Source: an uncultured Christensenellaceae bacterium (GTDB taxonomy: Bacteria; Bacillota; Clostridia; Christensenellales; Aristaeellaceae). From it: DNA of 64,000 nt. The notes beneath the pieces were generated by a model. That model made no database searches, was not told the origin of the DNA, and saw only the letters and a list, made by a program, of their open reading frames with translations. Both the position numbers and the translations under genes were made by a program. The number at the start of each line of letters is the position of its first letter. Positions within the stretch are counted from its first letter, which is position 1. The stretch lies in the NCBI GenBank assembly GCA_905234985.1, contig CAJOJQ010000030.1:1-64000 (forward strand), in the 5' to 3' direction. This document shows, one piece after another, positions 43,375-52,368 of the stretch.

Positions 43375-44466
43375 ATGCCTGGAAAAATTGCTTTGATCGC
43401 CCTGGAATCCGCCGCCAAGGTCGGCAGGCGGGTGGATCAGATTCTGTCCGAATGGCGCGGGGGAGAGCGTTTCCTGATCCCGGCGGAATGTCCCCGTTTC
43501 AGCTCCGGCGAAGGGAAATGCGTCATCAGGGAGTCTGTGCGGGATAGGGACGTATACATTCTGGTGGACGTGTGCAACTCGTCCCTGACCTATCAGATGT
43601 TCGGCGAAACCAACCGCATGTCCCCGGACGACCATTATCAGGATTTGAAGCGGGTCATCGCCGCCTGCAACGGCAAGGCGGAAAGAATCACGGTGATCAT
43701 GCCCTTTCTGTATGAGGGCCGCCAGCACCGGAAGACCACCCGGGAATCCCTGGACTGCGCCGTGATGCTGCGGGAGCTGGAAATGATGGGCGTACACAGC
43801 CTGATCACCTTCGACGCCCATGATCCCCGAATGCAGAACGTGGTGCCCCTGACGCCCATGGAAAACGTGTCGCCCGCCCTGCAGTTCACCCAGGCGCTGC
43901 TGACGGAATACGAGGATTTAAAAATCGACAGCGACCACATGATGTTCATCGCCCCGGACGAGGGGGCCACGAGCCGGGTGGTGTTTCTCGCGTCGCTCTT
44001 TGGGGTGAACATCGGCATGTTTTATAAGCGCCGGGATTATACCCGCATCGTCAACGGCAGCAACCCCGTCATCGCCCACGATTTCTGCGGCAGCGACGTG
44101 GCGGGCAAGGACGTGATCGTCATCGACGATATGATCGCCTCCGGCGGAAGCATGCTGGATACCGCCCGGCAGCTCAAGGATATGGGGGCCAAGCGAGTGT
44201 TCGTTTTCTCCACCTTCGGCCTGTTTACCAGCGGCCTGAGCAAGTTTGACAAGGCCTACGCGGCAGGCGGCTTTGACCGCGTATTCACCACCAATCTGGT
44301 GTACCAAACGCCGGAACTCAAGGAGCGGCCCTGGTATTTCTCCGTGAATATGGACCTGTATATCGCCGCCCTGATTGATACGGTGAACAAAGGCGCCACC
44401 GTACACAGCCTGACCGAACCCGCCGGGAAGATCCGGCAGATGCTGGAGCTGTACCAAACGCGGTGA
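43375..44466 (+). CDS. prs: Ribose-phosphate diphosphokinase (PRPP synthetase), divergent
   Basis: This enzyme makes PRPP from ribose-5-phosphate and ATP. The 363-residue protein has FGETNRMSPDDHYQDL and AERITVIMPFLYEGRQHRKTTRESLDCAVM (the ATP/metal region), HSLITFDAHDPRMQN (DAHD in place of the usual DLHA), MFIAPDEGATSRVVF, and the PRPP loop VIVIDDMIASGGSML. It is about 45 residues longer than standard PrsA, with an altered C-terminus. A divergent subfamily of Clostridia is likely. AGGGAGGGAAGGCGT precedes ATG 43375; an upstream ATT-like start at 43345 overlaps the previous gene. Confidence 0.85.
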   Translation: MPGKIALIALESAAKVGRRVDQILSEWRGGERFLIPAECPRFSSGEGKCVIRESVRDRDVYILVDVCNSSLTYQMFGETNRMSPDDHYQDLKRVIAACNGKAERITVIMPFLYEGRQHRKTTRESLDCAVMLRELEMMGVHSLITFDAHDPRMQNVVPLTPMENVSPALQFTQALLTEYEDLKIDSDHMMFIAPDEGATSRVVFLASLFGVNIGMFYKRRDYTRIVNGSNPVIAHDFCGSDVAGKDVIVIDDMIASGGSMLDTARQLKDMGAKRVFVFSTFGLFTSGLSKFDKAYAAGGFDRVFTTNLVYQTPELKERPWYFSVNMDLYIAALIDTVNKGATVHSLTEPAGKIRQMLELYQTR

Positions 44467-44511
44467 CGCGGAATAAAACAGCGGCCCCAATTCGACGCGA
44501 GGAGTGAGCAT

Positions 44512-46014
44512 ATGATTCCCATTGAGCCGAGTATTCTCCGATCCGATATGATTCGCTGCGCCCTGTGCCAGAACGCCCCCTGCGACGCGGTCTGCGAAAA
44601 GCTGAAGCCCGCCGATTTTTTGCGCAGCGTCTGGTTCCAGAACGAGCAATGCGCCGCCCAAAGGCTGCCGGAAACGAATCCCTGCATCACCTGTCCCGCG
44701 CCCTGCGAGCGGGCCTGCGTCCGGGCGGGAGAGGTCCCCATCCGGGATGTGGTCAACCGCCTGTATTATCAGGTGAAGCCGGAATGTGAAACGCCGATTC
44801 CGAAAGATGAGGATCGGCTGAAATGCGACCTGTGCGGCGTCCCGCTGGAGAATCCCTTCCTGCTGTCTTCTTCTGTAGTCGCCAGCACCTACGATATGTG
44901 CGCCCGGGCCTTTGAAGCGGGCTGGGCGGGGGCGTGCTTCAAGACCATCTGCACCCTGGACATCCACGAAGCCTCCCCCCGGTTTTCCGCCATTTCCGGC
45001 AGCGACGGCAGCATCGTGGGCTTCAAGAACATCGAGCAGCTTTCCGACCACAGCGTGGCGGAAAACATGGCAATCTTTCGCAGGCTGAAAGCCAATTATC
45101 CCACCAAATTCATTTTGGCCTCTATCATGGGCCAGAACGAAGCGGAATGGGGCGAATTGGCCCGGCTCTGCGAGGAAAACGGCGCGGACGCCATCGAACT
45201 CAACTTCTCCTGCCCCAACATGGCCGAAGGCGGCCTGGGCAGCGACATCGGGCAAGTGCCGGAGTTGGTGGAGCGCTTCACCCGCGCGGCGAAGCAAGCC
45301 TGCCATATCCCCGTGCTGGCGAAGCTGACCCCCAACGTGGCGAATATGTCCCCCGCGGCGGAAGCGGCCAAACGGGGCGGGGCGGACGGCCTCTCCGCCA
45401 TCAACACCATCAAATCCATCGTGGGCATCAACCCCCACACCTATGTTTCCGCCCCCGCCGTGCGCGGGCAGAGCGCCGTGGGCGGGTACAGCGGCAACGC
45501 GGTCAAGCCCATCGCCCTGCGCTTTGTGGCCGAACTGGGCCAGAACCCGCATTTGAAGGGGTTGCACCTCTCCGCCATGGGCGGCGTGGAGACCTGGAAG
45601 GACGCGCTCGAATTCATTCTGCTGGGCGGCAACTCCATTCAGGTCACCACCGCTGTGATGCAGTACGGCTATCGGATCATCGACGATCTGAAAGCGGGCC
45701 TGAACCTATACCTGACTGAAAAGGGCTTTTCCAGCGTGAAGGAGGCCGTGGGCTTGGGGCTGGATTCCCTGAGCGCCACCACCGACGTGCTGGAGCGGGA
45801 CACGGTGATCTTCCCGCAATTCATCCGGGAACGCTGCATCGGCTGCGGGCGCTGCGCCATCTCCTGCGCGGACGGCGGGCATCAGGCCATCCGCCTGGAC
45901 GAAAACCGCCGCCCGGTGCTGAACGGCAAAAACTGCGTGGGCTGCCATTTGTGCATCCTGGTCTGCCCCCAGCGGGCCATTCAGCCGGGAAAGAAGCGGA
46001 TCACCCGGCCGTAA
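44512..46014 (+). CDS. Dihydropyrimidine-dehydrogenase-like Fe-S flavoprotein lacking FAD/NADPH domains
   Basis: This is a 500-residue cytoplasmic protein. Residues 1-95 hold two four-cysteine sets, CALCQNAPCDAVC (C-x2-C-x4-C-x3-C) and CITCPAPCERAC, the N-terminal Fe-S domain of GltD and mammalian DPD. Residues 105-430 are a PreA/DHOD-type FMN barrel: ENPFLLSSSVVAS, ELNFSCPNMAEGGLG, LAKLTPNV, GGYSGNAVKPIALR and LSAMGGVETWKDALEFILLGGNSIQVTTAVM. Residues 440-495 hold two [4Fe-4S] motifs (CIGCGRCAISC, CVGCHLCILVCP). The FAD and NADPH domains that lie between these in full DPD are absent. A ferredoxin-linked dihydropyrimidine or dihydroorotate oxidoreductase is likely. Confidence 0.8.
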   Translation: MIPIEPSILRSDMIRCALCQNAPCDAVCEKLKPADFLRSVWFQNEQCAAQRLPETNPCITCPAPCERACVRAGEVPIRDVVNRLYYQVKPECETPIPKDEDRLKCDLCGVPLENPFLLSSSVVASTYDMCARAFEAGWAGACFKTICTLDIHEASPRFSAISGSDGSIVGFKNIEQLSDHSVAENMAIFRRLKANYPTKFILASIMGQNEAEWGELARLCEENGADAIELNFSCPNMAEGGLGSDIGQVPELVERFTRAAKQACHIPVLAKLTPNVANMSPAAEAAKRGGADGLSAINTIKSIVGINPHTYVSAPAVRGQSAVGGYSGNAVKPIALRFVAELGQNPHLKGLHLSAMGGVETWKDALEFILLGGNSIQVTTAVMQYGYRIIDDLKAGLNLYLTEKGFSSVKEAVGLGLDSLSATTDVLERDTVIFPQFIRERCIGCGRCAISCADGGHQAIRLDENRRPVLNGKNCVGCHLCILVCPQRAIQPGKKRITRP

Positions 46015-46078
46015 GCGGTCCGTTTCCATCAACAGAGCAATCGCCAAAAAGAACGAATCAATAGGAAAGCAAGAAGAA

Positions 46079-46108
46079 GGGGCTGCCCCAAGTGAGGCAG
46101 CCCCTTGC
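46079..46108. terminator. Bidirectional terminator
   Basis: GGGGCTGCC (46079-46087) and GGCAGCCCC (46096-46104) form a 9-bp stem between two convergent genes. T-rich tails are short on both sides. Confidence 0.75.
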
Positions 46109-46131
46109 ATGCGTTTACGGGTTTTTACTGA

Positions 46132-47796
46132 TTATTCCGCGTTCACGGAAACGATGCGGCCCTGGCCGTAGGGATTTTCATAGCCTTCGCCCACAACGCC
46201 GCCCAAGGTGCCGGTGATGTAGTCGATCAGCACCTGGTTGTCCAGCTTCACGGCTTCCTGCAGCACGGTGCAGCCCTTGAACATGGTGTAGCCGTCGCCC
46301 GCGTCGAGGAGCTGGTAGTCATGGGACACGACCTTGTAGGTCTTGGCGGGGTCGATGGGTTCGCCGGCCACCAGCACGTTGCGCACGCGGCGGGTCATGG
46401 TTTCATCCACCTTGACGAACATGCCGTTTTCGTCCTGAACGCAGGGGGTGGGGATGGTGGGGTCCACTTCAAAGGTGAGGCCCGCCACATGGTCGAAGCC
46501 GCCAAACTGATCGGGCATGGAATGCACGCTCCATTCCAGAGCGTCCAGCACCTGCTGGCCGGTGGCTTCGATTTCGGTCAGGCTGTTGCCGAAGGGGTGT
46601 ACCTTCAGGATGTCGTTCAGGGTGATATCGCCCTTGTTGATGGATACGCGGATGCCGCCGCCGTTGACCAGCGCGATGTCGGCGTCGCCGGACTGATCCA
46701 GATAAGCGTCGGCGCACAGGTCGCCCAAGTTGGTTTCGGTATTGCGGATGATGCGCACGGGCTTGCCGTCGGCGGTGGTGGTGTAGGGATCGTTGATGAT
46801 CAGATCCACGGTGGTGGAAGCAACGACGGTCTTGAGCTTTTCACTCAGCACGTCGGAAGCGGCGGCCACGGCTTCGCTGGCGGGGTTATCGAGGCCCAGC
46901 AGCGCGGGCGCGGCGATATCCTGGTTCCAGGAATAGAGCTTGGAGGAAATCTTGCCGTCTTTGGTGATGGTCAGGGCGCCGATGTTGGCCATTTTGGTGC
47001 CGCAGGCGGTGCGAACCACGTCCTGGCCGTCCTTGTTTTTCATGACCACCTGCTCGGTATCGTGGCTATGGCCGTCCAGCAGGGCGTCAATACCGGTGGT
47101 GTTGGCGATCAGGTCGGCGTACCGCCAGGGGCGGCATTCCTCTTCGTCGCCCAAATGGGCCATGACGATCACATAATTGGCTCCCTCGGCCCGGGCGTCG
47201 TCAACGGCCTTCTGCACGGCGGTATACAGGGCTTCGCCGGTGGCGTCCTGCATGAAGGTGTAAATGTATTCGCCGTTTTCATTCATGAAGTACTTGGGAG
47301 TGGAGGAACGGGGGGTGGTGGGGGTGGTCACGCCCACGAAGGCGATCTTCACGCCGTTAAATTCCTTGATGGCGTAGGGGGCGAAGAGCAGCTCGCCTTC
47401 CTTATTGAAGTTGCAGCTCAGGTAGGGGAAATTGGCCTTTTCGGTCAGCTCCAGGAAGCGGGCCATGCCGTAGTCGAATTCATGGTTGCCGGGGATGGCC
47501 AGATCGTATCCCACGGTGTTCATGATGTCGATGATGGCTTCGCCGGTGGTCATGGTGCCGATGGGTTCGCCCTGAATGGCGTCGCCATCGTCCACCAGCA
47601 GCACGTAGTTGCTTTTCGCCATGTACTGCTTTACGGCGTACAGGCCGGCATAGCCCCAGCCCTGGTCGATGCCGCAGTGGACGTCGCTGGTGTACAGGAT
47701 CACCAGATCCTTATCCAGCTTCGCTTCTTCTTCGGCGAAGGCGGCGCAGCCCAGCAGCAGGGCCAGCGTTAGGATCAAGCTCAGAATCTTTTTCAT
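46132..47796 (-). CDS. Exported 5'-nucleotidase / UDP-sugar hydrolase (UshA family)
   Basis: The product is 554 residues. The signal (MKKILSLILTLALLLGCAAFA) contains LLGC and may be a lipobox. The N-terminal calcineurin-type phosphatase domain shows ILYTSDVHCGID, LLVDDGDAIQGEP, AIPGNHEFDYG, VIVMAHLGDE and LLDGHSHD, all metal ligands. The C-terminal nucleotide-binding domain (about 320-540) has NLGDLCADAYL, VNGGGIRVSI and VKVHPFGN-like sequence, then a GDGYTMF loop. It probably releases nucleosides outside the cell for salvage by the DeoB-PNP enzyme. It has a TTGCAA/TAAAAT promoter. Confidence 0.9.
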   Translation of the reverse strand: MKKILSLILTLALLLGCAAFAEEEAKLDKDLVILYTSDVHCGIDQGWGYAGLYAVKQYMAKSNYVLLVDDGDAIQGEPIGTMTTGEAIIDIMNTVGYDLAIPGNHEFDYGMARFLELTEKANFPYLSCNFNKEGELLFAPYAIKEFNGVKIAFVGVTTPTTPRSSTPKYFMNENGEYIYTFMQDATGEALYTAVQKAVDDARAEGANYVIVMAHLGDEEECRPWRYADLIANTTGIDALLDGHSHDTEQVVMKNKDGQDVVRTACGTKMANIGALTITKDGKISSKLYSWNQDIAAPALLGLDNPASEAVAAASDVLSEKLKTVVASTTVDLIINDPYTTTADGKPVRIIRNTETNLGDLCADAYLDQSGDADIALVNGGGIRVSINKGDITLNDILKVHPFGNSLTEIEATGQQVLDALEWSVHSMPDQFGGFDHVAGLTFEVDPTIPTPCVQDENGMFVKVDETMTRRVRNVLVAGEPIDPAKTYKVVSHDYQLLDAGDGYTMFKGCTVLQEAVKLDNQVLIDYITGTLGGVVGEGYENPYGQGRIVSVNAE

Positions 47797-47843
47797 GTTC
47801 TCTCCTCCTTGATGAATGTATGAGCGCGGATTGGCCTGTATTT

Positions 47844-47872
47844 ATTTTACCGCAAACGGCACGGATTTGCAA
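47844..47872 (-). promoter_or_regulatory. Promoter of the nucleotidase gene
   Basis: Minus-strand TTGCAA (47872-47867), 17-base spacer and TAAAAT (47849-47844), about 48 bases from the start codon. Confidence 0.55.
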
Positions 47873-47964
47873 TGAGCGACGGCTAAAAGTGCAAATTTTT
47901 TTAAAGAATTCCCCGGCTCGCGGAGCGTTTTTCGCGCTGGGCGAACCGGGGCTGATGGATATGC

Positions 47965-48900
47965 TTATTTATCCCCGTAGTAGCTGGGATCAATATCGGG
48001 CAGGGTTTCGGTGGGCAGGGTCAGGCAGCCGGAGGGAATATAGCCGCGCACGGTCTGGCCGTTTACGGTGGTTTCCACATAGTCCCACACCTTGCCGTTC
48101 TGGTTGATGGCCGTGGTCAGGTAGGTGACGAAGCGCCCGGAGGACAGGGTGGTGATTTTGGTCTGATTCGTCAGGGGGTCGTCAGTCAGCTGGCAGTTGG
48201 CCGTGATCTTCGCCCGTTCCCCGGAGAAATACAGGGTCTGGTTGAAGTCCACCTTGCCCTTGATGCTGGAGCCGTTCACATAGCCTACGCGCAGGCCGCC
48301 CTTGTTCACCTCATAGAACACCTGCAGCCAGTTGCCGTCCCATCCGGCGGCCCACACGGAGCCGTTGGTATTGACCATTGCCTTGCCGTTGGCGCCCCGT
48401 CAGGAATCGGCGCCGGGGGCGGAATAGACGGCCAGCTTCTGGCCGCTCTTGAGCGTGATGGGCTGGAAGCCGGTCAGCGACCAGCTTCCGGCGGGCCGGT
48501 AATCCGTCCAGGATTTCAGCTTGGATTTGCCGCTTTTCCGGTAGGGGTGCCCCGCCGCCTCCATATCCTGGATCACCTTTTTGATGGTGTGGTAATTATC
48601 CCATTCCAGGTTGGTGGTCTTGTTGTAGGCTTCCTGCCGGGATACCTTGGGGGTGGCCTGATACTAGGGCTGGTTGTTGAACCAGTTGTAGAACTTTCCG
48701 CCGGGATCGAAGGTGAAGCCGTGGCGGGCGAAAATCTCATTGAACATGAAGCTCAGGGATTCCCGGTCCCACTCCCAAAGCTCCGCTTCGGTGAGCCTGC
48801 GGCTGTCGCTGGGCATGAGGTACGCCCGATCCGCCAGGGCGGTCAGGGGCAGCGTCACCAGCACCAGGGCCAGACAGAGAAACCGAAACAATTTTTTCAT
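47965..48900 (-). pseudogene. YARHG-domain exported protein with two in-frame stops
   Basis: The 312-codon frame begins with a signal peptide (MKKLFRFLCLALVLVTLPLTALA). A YARHG domain follows (MFNEIFARHGFTFDPGGKFYNWF), then an SH3-like half (APGADS, GANGKAMVNTNGSVWAAGWDGNWLQVFYEV). It is interrupted by TAG at 48666-48664 (NNQP-stop-YQ) and TGA at 48402-48400 (GADS-stop-RGANG). Both stops lie in the same frame, 87 open codons apart, and no frameshift is needed. Each sits where an aromatic residue is expected, and each is one G-to-A change from TGG. Full-length protein cannot be made as read. Confidence 0.8.
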
Positions 48901-48957
48901 TATGCATTCTCCTTCCAAATTTTTTCAGCGTTGCTTTGAACGCAAGGTTTTATCCTG

Positions 48958-51357
48958 TTATCCTTCCGCTTCCAGCTTTTTCATGGCCGGACGCAGCAGG
49001 AAGACCCCAAGAAGCAGTACGGCCAGGCCCCCCAAGATCATGGCGGCCAAGGTTCCCCAATGTCCCGCCTTCATTTCCGGGGTGCAGAGGGAGAACAGGC
49101 CGGGCAGCAGCGTCACCGCCCCGGCAAAGCCCGCGCACATCAGGGCGCAGACGGCAATACGGAGCTTGGAAAAGGGCAGGCAGGTCAGGATGAGATTGGC
49201 AAGGCCGATAACGCCCGCGCTCAGCACCGCCATGGTGGAAGCCACGCTGTCCGGCGTGCCGTGATAGTTGGCGATCATGGCCGCCAGGGCGCAGCAGACC
49301 ACGGCGCAGGCGGCGGGGGCCGCTTTCAGGATGATGCGCTTCAAAAAGTTGCCCTTGGCCCGCTCGCTGCTGGGTTCCAGCGCCAGGAAGAAGGAGGGGA
49401 CGCCCACTGTAAGCGCGCTGACCAGGGTGAGATGAATGGGCTGGAAGGGATATTGCAGCGGCAGGAACAGGCCGATCAGCAGGTTCAGCACGCTGAGGGC
49501 GAAGGAATAAAGCGTTTTTTGCAGGAACAGGGAGGCGGTGCGCGTGATGTTGCCGATCACCCGGCGGCCCTCCGCCACCACGACCGGCAGGGAATTGAAA
49601 TCGTTGTTCAGCAGCACCAGCTGGGCTGCGTGTTCAGTGGCCTCGGCGCCCCCCGCCATGGCGATGGAGCAGTCCGCCGCCTTGAGGGAGGGGATATCGT
49701 TCACACCGTCGCCCGTCATGGCGACGTGATGGCCCGCCTTTTTCAGGGCGTCCACTAAAATGCGCTTCCGGTCGGGAGTCAGCCTGCCGAAAATCACGTG
49801 ATCCCCGGCGGCGGCGCAAAGTTCTTCGTCGGTCAGTTTGGCGCAGTCCACGATCCTGTCGCAGCCCTCCAGCTCCAGCGCCCGTCCGATAGCGGCCACC
49901 GTGCGGGGATCGTCGCCGCTCATGACGCGCACAGAGACGCCTTCCCGTTTGAACCACTGCACAGTGTCCTTGGCGGCGGGGCGCAGGGTTTCCCGAAGCA
50001 GAAACAGGCCCAGCAGCCGCGTGACCGGCGGAATTTGGCCGTCCTGAATGGTTCCCTCCGCTTCCGCCAGCAGCAGCACCCGGAAGCCCTCTCCGGCGGC
50101 CTGCATCGCCTCCGGGGGAACCGTGCCCGCAACGAAGGACGGTGCGCCCAAAATCAGCGTTTTTCCGTCCGGGAAGGAAGCGGCGGATTTCTTTCGGGCG
50201 GAGGAGAAGGGCAGAACAGAAACGGCCTTGCGGCTGCCGCCCGTTTGGAACGCCTGGGCGACGGCCCGCAGGGTGCCGGACTCCGCCGCGAAAGCCGATA
50301 CGAAATCGGCGGCTTTGCGCTTTAATTCCGGTTCATCCGCTTCCAGCAGGATGAAGCGGTCAAAGGCCATTTCGCCGGTGGTCAGGGTGCCTGTTTTGTC
50401 GGTACACAGCAGGTCCACCCGCGCCAGCGTTTCAATGCCGAACAGCTCCTGCACCAGGGTCTGCCGCCGCCCTAACTTCACCACCCCCGCCATGAGCGCC
50501 ACGGAGGTGAGCAGGATCAGCCCCTCCGGAATCATGCCGATCATGGCGGCCACGGCCTTGGGCACCGCGTCGCCGGCCGGCACGTTTTGCAGGAACACCT
50601 GCTGCAGGAACAGCAGCACGCCAATGGGCACCAGCAGCTTGCTCACCAGGGAAACCAGCTTGTTCAGCTCCGTCATCAGCTCGGACTTGGGGGAGCGGAT
50701 CTGCTTGGCTTCCTTCATGAGCCGGGCGGCGTAGCTGTCGTCGCCCACGGCGATCAATTGGGCCGTGACCCGGCCCTCGGTCAAAAAGCTGCCGGACATG
50801 AGCAGATCCCCGGCCTTATGGGTGACGGGTTCGCTTTCGCCGGTGAGCAGGGATTCATCCGCCGCGCATACGCCCTGCGCGATCATGGCGTCGGCGGGAA
50901 TCTGGTCGCCCGCGCTGAAAATGGCTAAATCGCCCAGCACCATTTCTTCCGGCGGGCATTTTTTCTCCTGGCCGTCCCGGATCACCCGCGCGTCCCGCGC
51001 CTCCAGCAGCCGCAATTTATTCAGCATGGCGCGGGCGCTCAGCTCCTGCACCGTGCCGATCAGCGTGTTGGAAAACACCACGCCGAGGAACAGCATGTTT
51101 TTCCAGGAGCCTACCAGGGCCAGGCAGAACGCCAGCGCGAAGTTCAGCAGGTTAAATAAAGTAAACAGATTGTCCGCCACGATGCGCGGCACGCTTTTGC
51201 CGGGTTCTGCCGTCTGCCGGTTGCTCTGTCCCGCCGCGGCGCGTTTTTCCGCTTCCGCCTGGGTCAGCCCCTCCTTGGGCGTGGGTGCCGTATCCTTCGG
51301 CGGGGCGGCGGGAATTTGCAGCGCGGCGCTTTTTTCGGGGGAGGTTTTTTCTTTCAT
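48958..51357 (-). CDS. P-type cation-transporting ATPase
   Basis: This is a 799-residue E1-E2 ATPase. A Pro-rich cytoplasmic N-terminus leads to helices 1-2, the actuator loop with LLTGESEPV near residue 172, and helix 4 with MIPEGLILLTS. The phosphorylation motif DKTGTLT is near 317, the hinge GDGVNDIPSLKAADCSIAM near 555, and four to six C-terminal helices follow. Helix 4 (M-I-P-E-G-L) fits the Ca2+/Mn2+-type exporter branch seen in pneumococcal CaxP-like pumps rather than heavy-metal pumps (no CPx). Ion not certain. It has a consensus promoter and AAAAGGAGACGTGC before ATG. Confidence 0.9.
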   Translation of the reverse strand: MKEKTSPEKSAALQIPAAPPKDTAPTPKEGLTQAEAEKRAAAGQSNRQTAEPGKSVPRIVADNLFTLFNLLNFALAFCLALVGSWKNMLFLGVVFSNTLIGTVQELSARAMLNKLRLLEARDARVIRDGQEKKCPPEEMVLGDLAIFSAGDQIPADAMIAQGVCAADESLLTGESEPVTHKAGDLLMSGSFLTEGRVTAQLIAVGDDSYAARLMKEAKQIRSPKSELMTELNKLVSLVSKLLVPIGVLLFLQQVFLQNVPAGDAVPKAVAAMIGMIPEGLILLTSVALMAGVVKLGRRQTLVQELFGIETLARVDLLCTDKTGTLTTGEMAFDRFILLEADEPELKRKAADFVSAFAAESGTLRAVAQAFQTGGSRKAVSVLPFSSARKKSAASFPDGKTLILGAPSFVAGTVPPEAMQAAGEGFRVLLLAEAEGTIQDGQIPPVTRLLGLFLLRETLRPAAKDTVQWFKREGVSVRVMSGDDPRTVAAIGRALELEGCDRIVDCAKLTDEELCAAAGDHVIFGRLTPDRKRILVDALKKAGHHVAMTGDGVNDIPSLKAADCSIAMAGGAEATEHAAQLVLLNNDFNSLPVVVAEGRRVIGNITRTASLFLQKTLYSFALSVLNLLIGLFLPLQYPFQPIHLTLVSALTVGVPSFFLALEPSSERAKGNFLKRIILKAAPAACAVVCCALAAMIANYHGTPDSVASTMAVLSAGVIGLANLILTCLPFSKLRIAVCALMCAGFAGAVTLLPGLFSLCTPEMKAGHWGTLAAMILGGLAVLLLGVFLLRPAMKKLEAEG

Positions 51358-51416
51358 GCACGTCTCCTTTTGCCAAATATCCTTTGCATCTGCGAATTGC
51401 GTTTGTCTTATGCATC

Positions 51417-51445
51417 AGTATACAGGCCGGAAAAAGATATGTCAA
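51417..51445 (-). promoter_or_regulatory. Promoter of the P-type ATPase gene
   Basis: Minus-strand perfect TTGACA (51445-51440), 17-base spacer and TATACT (51422-51417). Confidence 0.8.
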
Positions 51446-51610
51446 CAAAAACGCGCGAAAACAAGAGAAATACTGAATGGAAAAGAAGGAAAATCGCGGA
51501 AAATGAAGAAAACCTTTTACGTATCTTTGTCTCTCCTGCTGGGAGAGGCCTTTGCAAACGCGGCGTTCCGTTCCTCCGGGAATGGAAGAATATGAGAGGA
51601 GAGAGTAATC

Positions 51611-52213
51611 ATGGGCGTCTTTTCCAAATATCATCGGTTCCGGGAAGCGGGCGAACAGGCCAACGCGATCAACGTGGAGCGCTTCGGCCAGCCCGCCCGT
51701 TCCCTGTTCACCACCACCAAGGTGTTCTCCCTGCACCAGGCGACCGACATCACGGACGATAAAGAGCAGGTGGTGTACCAGTCCAAATCCAAGTTCCTGT
51801 CCCTGCACGATAAAACCGACGTGACCGACGCTTCCGGGCGGCAGGTGGCCCACATCGAGCGAAAATTCTGGACCCTGCACGAACGTCACTTCGTCACCAT
51901 GGGGGACGGAACGAAGTTTGAGATTTCCAACGAGCTTTGGCACATCGTCAAGGACGTGACCAACATCGAAGGCTTGGGCTGGCAGCTGCAGGGCAACATC
52001 GCGGGCCTGAACTTCCAGCTGTACGACGCGGACGGCAGCATCATCGCCGTCATCAGCCAGAAGATGTTCTCCGTACACGATAAATACTGCATTGATATTT
52101 ACCGCCCCGAGCTGGAGGAAACCGTGGTGGCCATCCTGGTGACCTTGCAGCATATGATGCGCGACCGGGCGAGTTCCGCCGCCGCTTCTTCTTCCTCCTC
52201 TTCCAGCAACTAA
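51611..52213 (+). CDS. LURP-one-related / YxjI-like protein
   Basis: This 200-residue soluble protein has a Tubby-C-like beta barrel: FTTTKVFSLHQATDITDD, VVYQSKSKFLSLHDKTDVTDASG, VAHIERKFWTLHERHFVTMGDG and IAVISQKMFSVHDKYCIDIY. The F-S-x-x-D-x-(Y/T) strands are repeated. The tail is Ala/Ser-rich (ASSAAASSSSSSSN), probably disordered. Bacterial members are of unknown function; the fold suggests lipid binding. GAGAGGAGAGAGTAATC precedes the ATG. It is a single-gene unit. Confidence 0.85.
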   Translation: MGVFSKYHRFREAGEQANAINVERFGQPARSLFTTTKVFSLHQATDITDDKEQVVYQSKSKFLSLHDKTDVTDASGRQVAHIERKFWTLHERHFVTMGDGTKFEISNELWHIVKDVTNIEGLGWQLQGNIAGLNFQLYDADGSIIAVISQKMFSVHDKYCIDIYRPELEETVVAILVTLQHMMRDRASSAAASSSSSSSN

Positions 52214-52368
52214 CCGGATTTAAATACCGGGAAAAGACAAAGGAAGGCAGGAAATCCGGCGGCTGTGAAAGAATAAGGATAAGCCGTTTCCCCGCGCGGG
52301 GAAAACGCGAAAAAAAGAAGGAGCGCGCCGAAGTATTCCAAAAGAAACTTCCCGATACTGTAAAAACG

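Noticed and set aside
46321-47772. 483-codon plus-strand frame opposite the nucleotidase
   Set aside because: Antisense shadow: Gly/His/Val-rich with no motifs. The nucleotidase has all metal ligands.
48396-48666. TGA or TAG recoded as an amino acid in this organism
   Set aside because: TGA and TAG serve as ordinary stops in other genes of the window (for example TGA in citD and the hydratase), so a general recoding is excluded.
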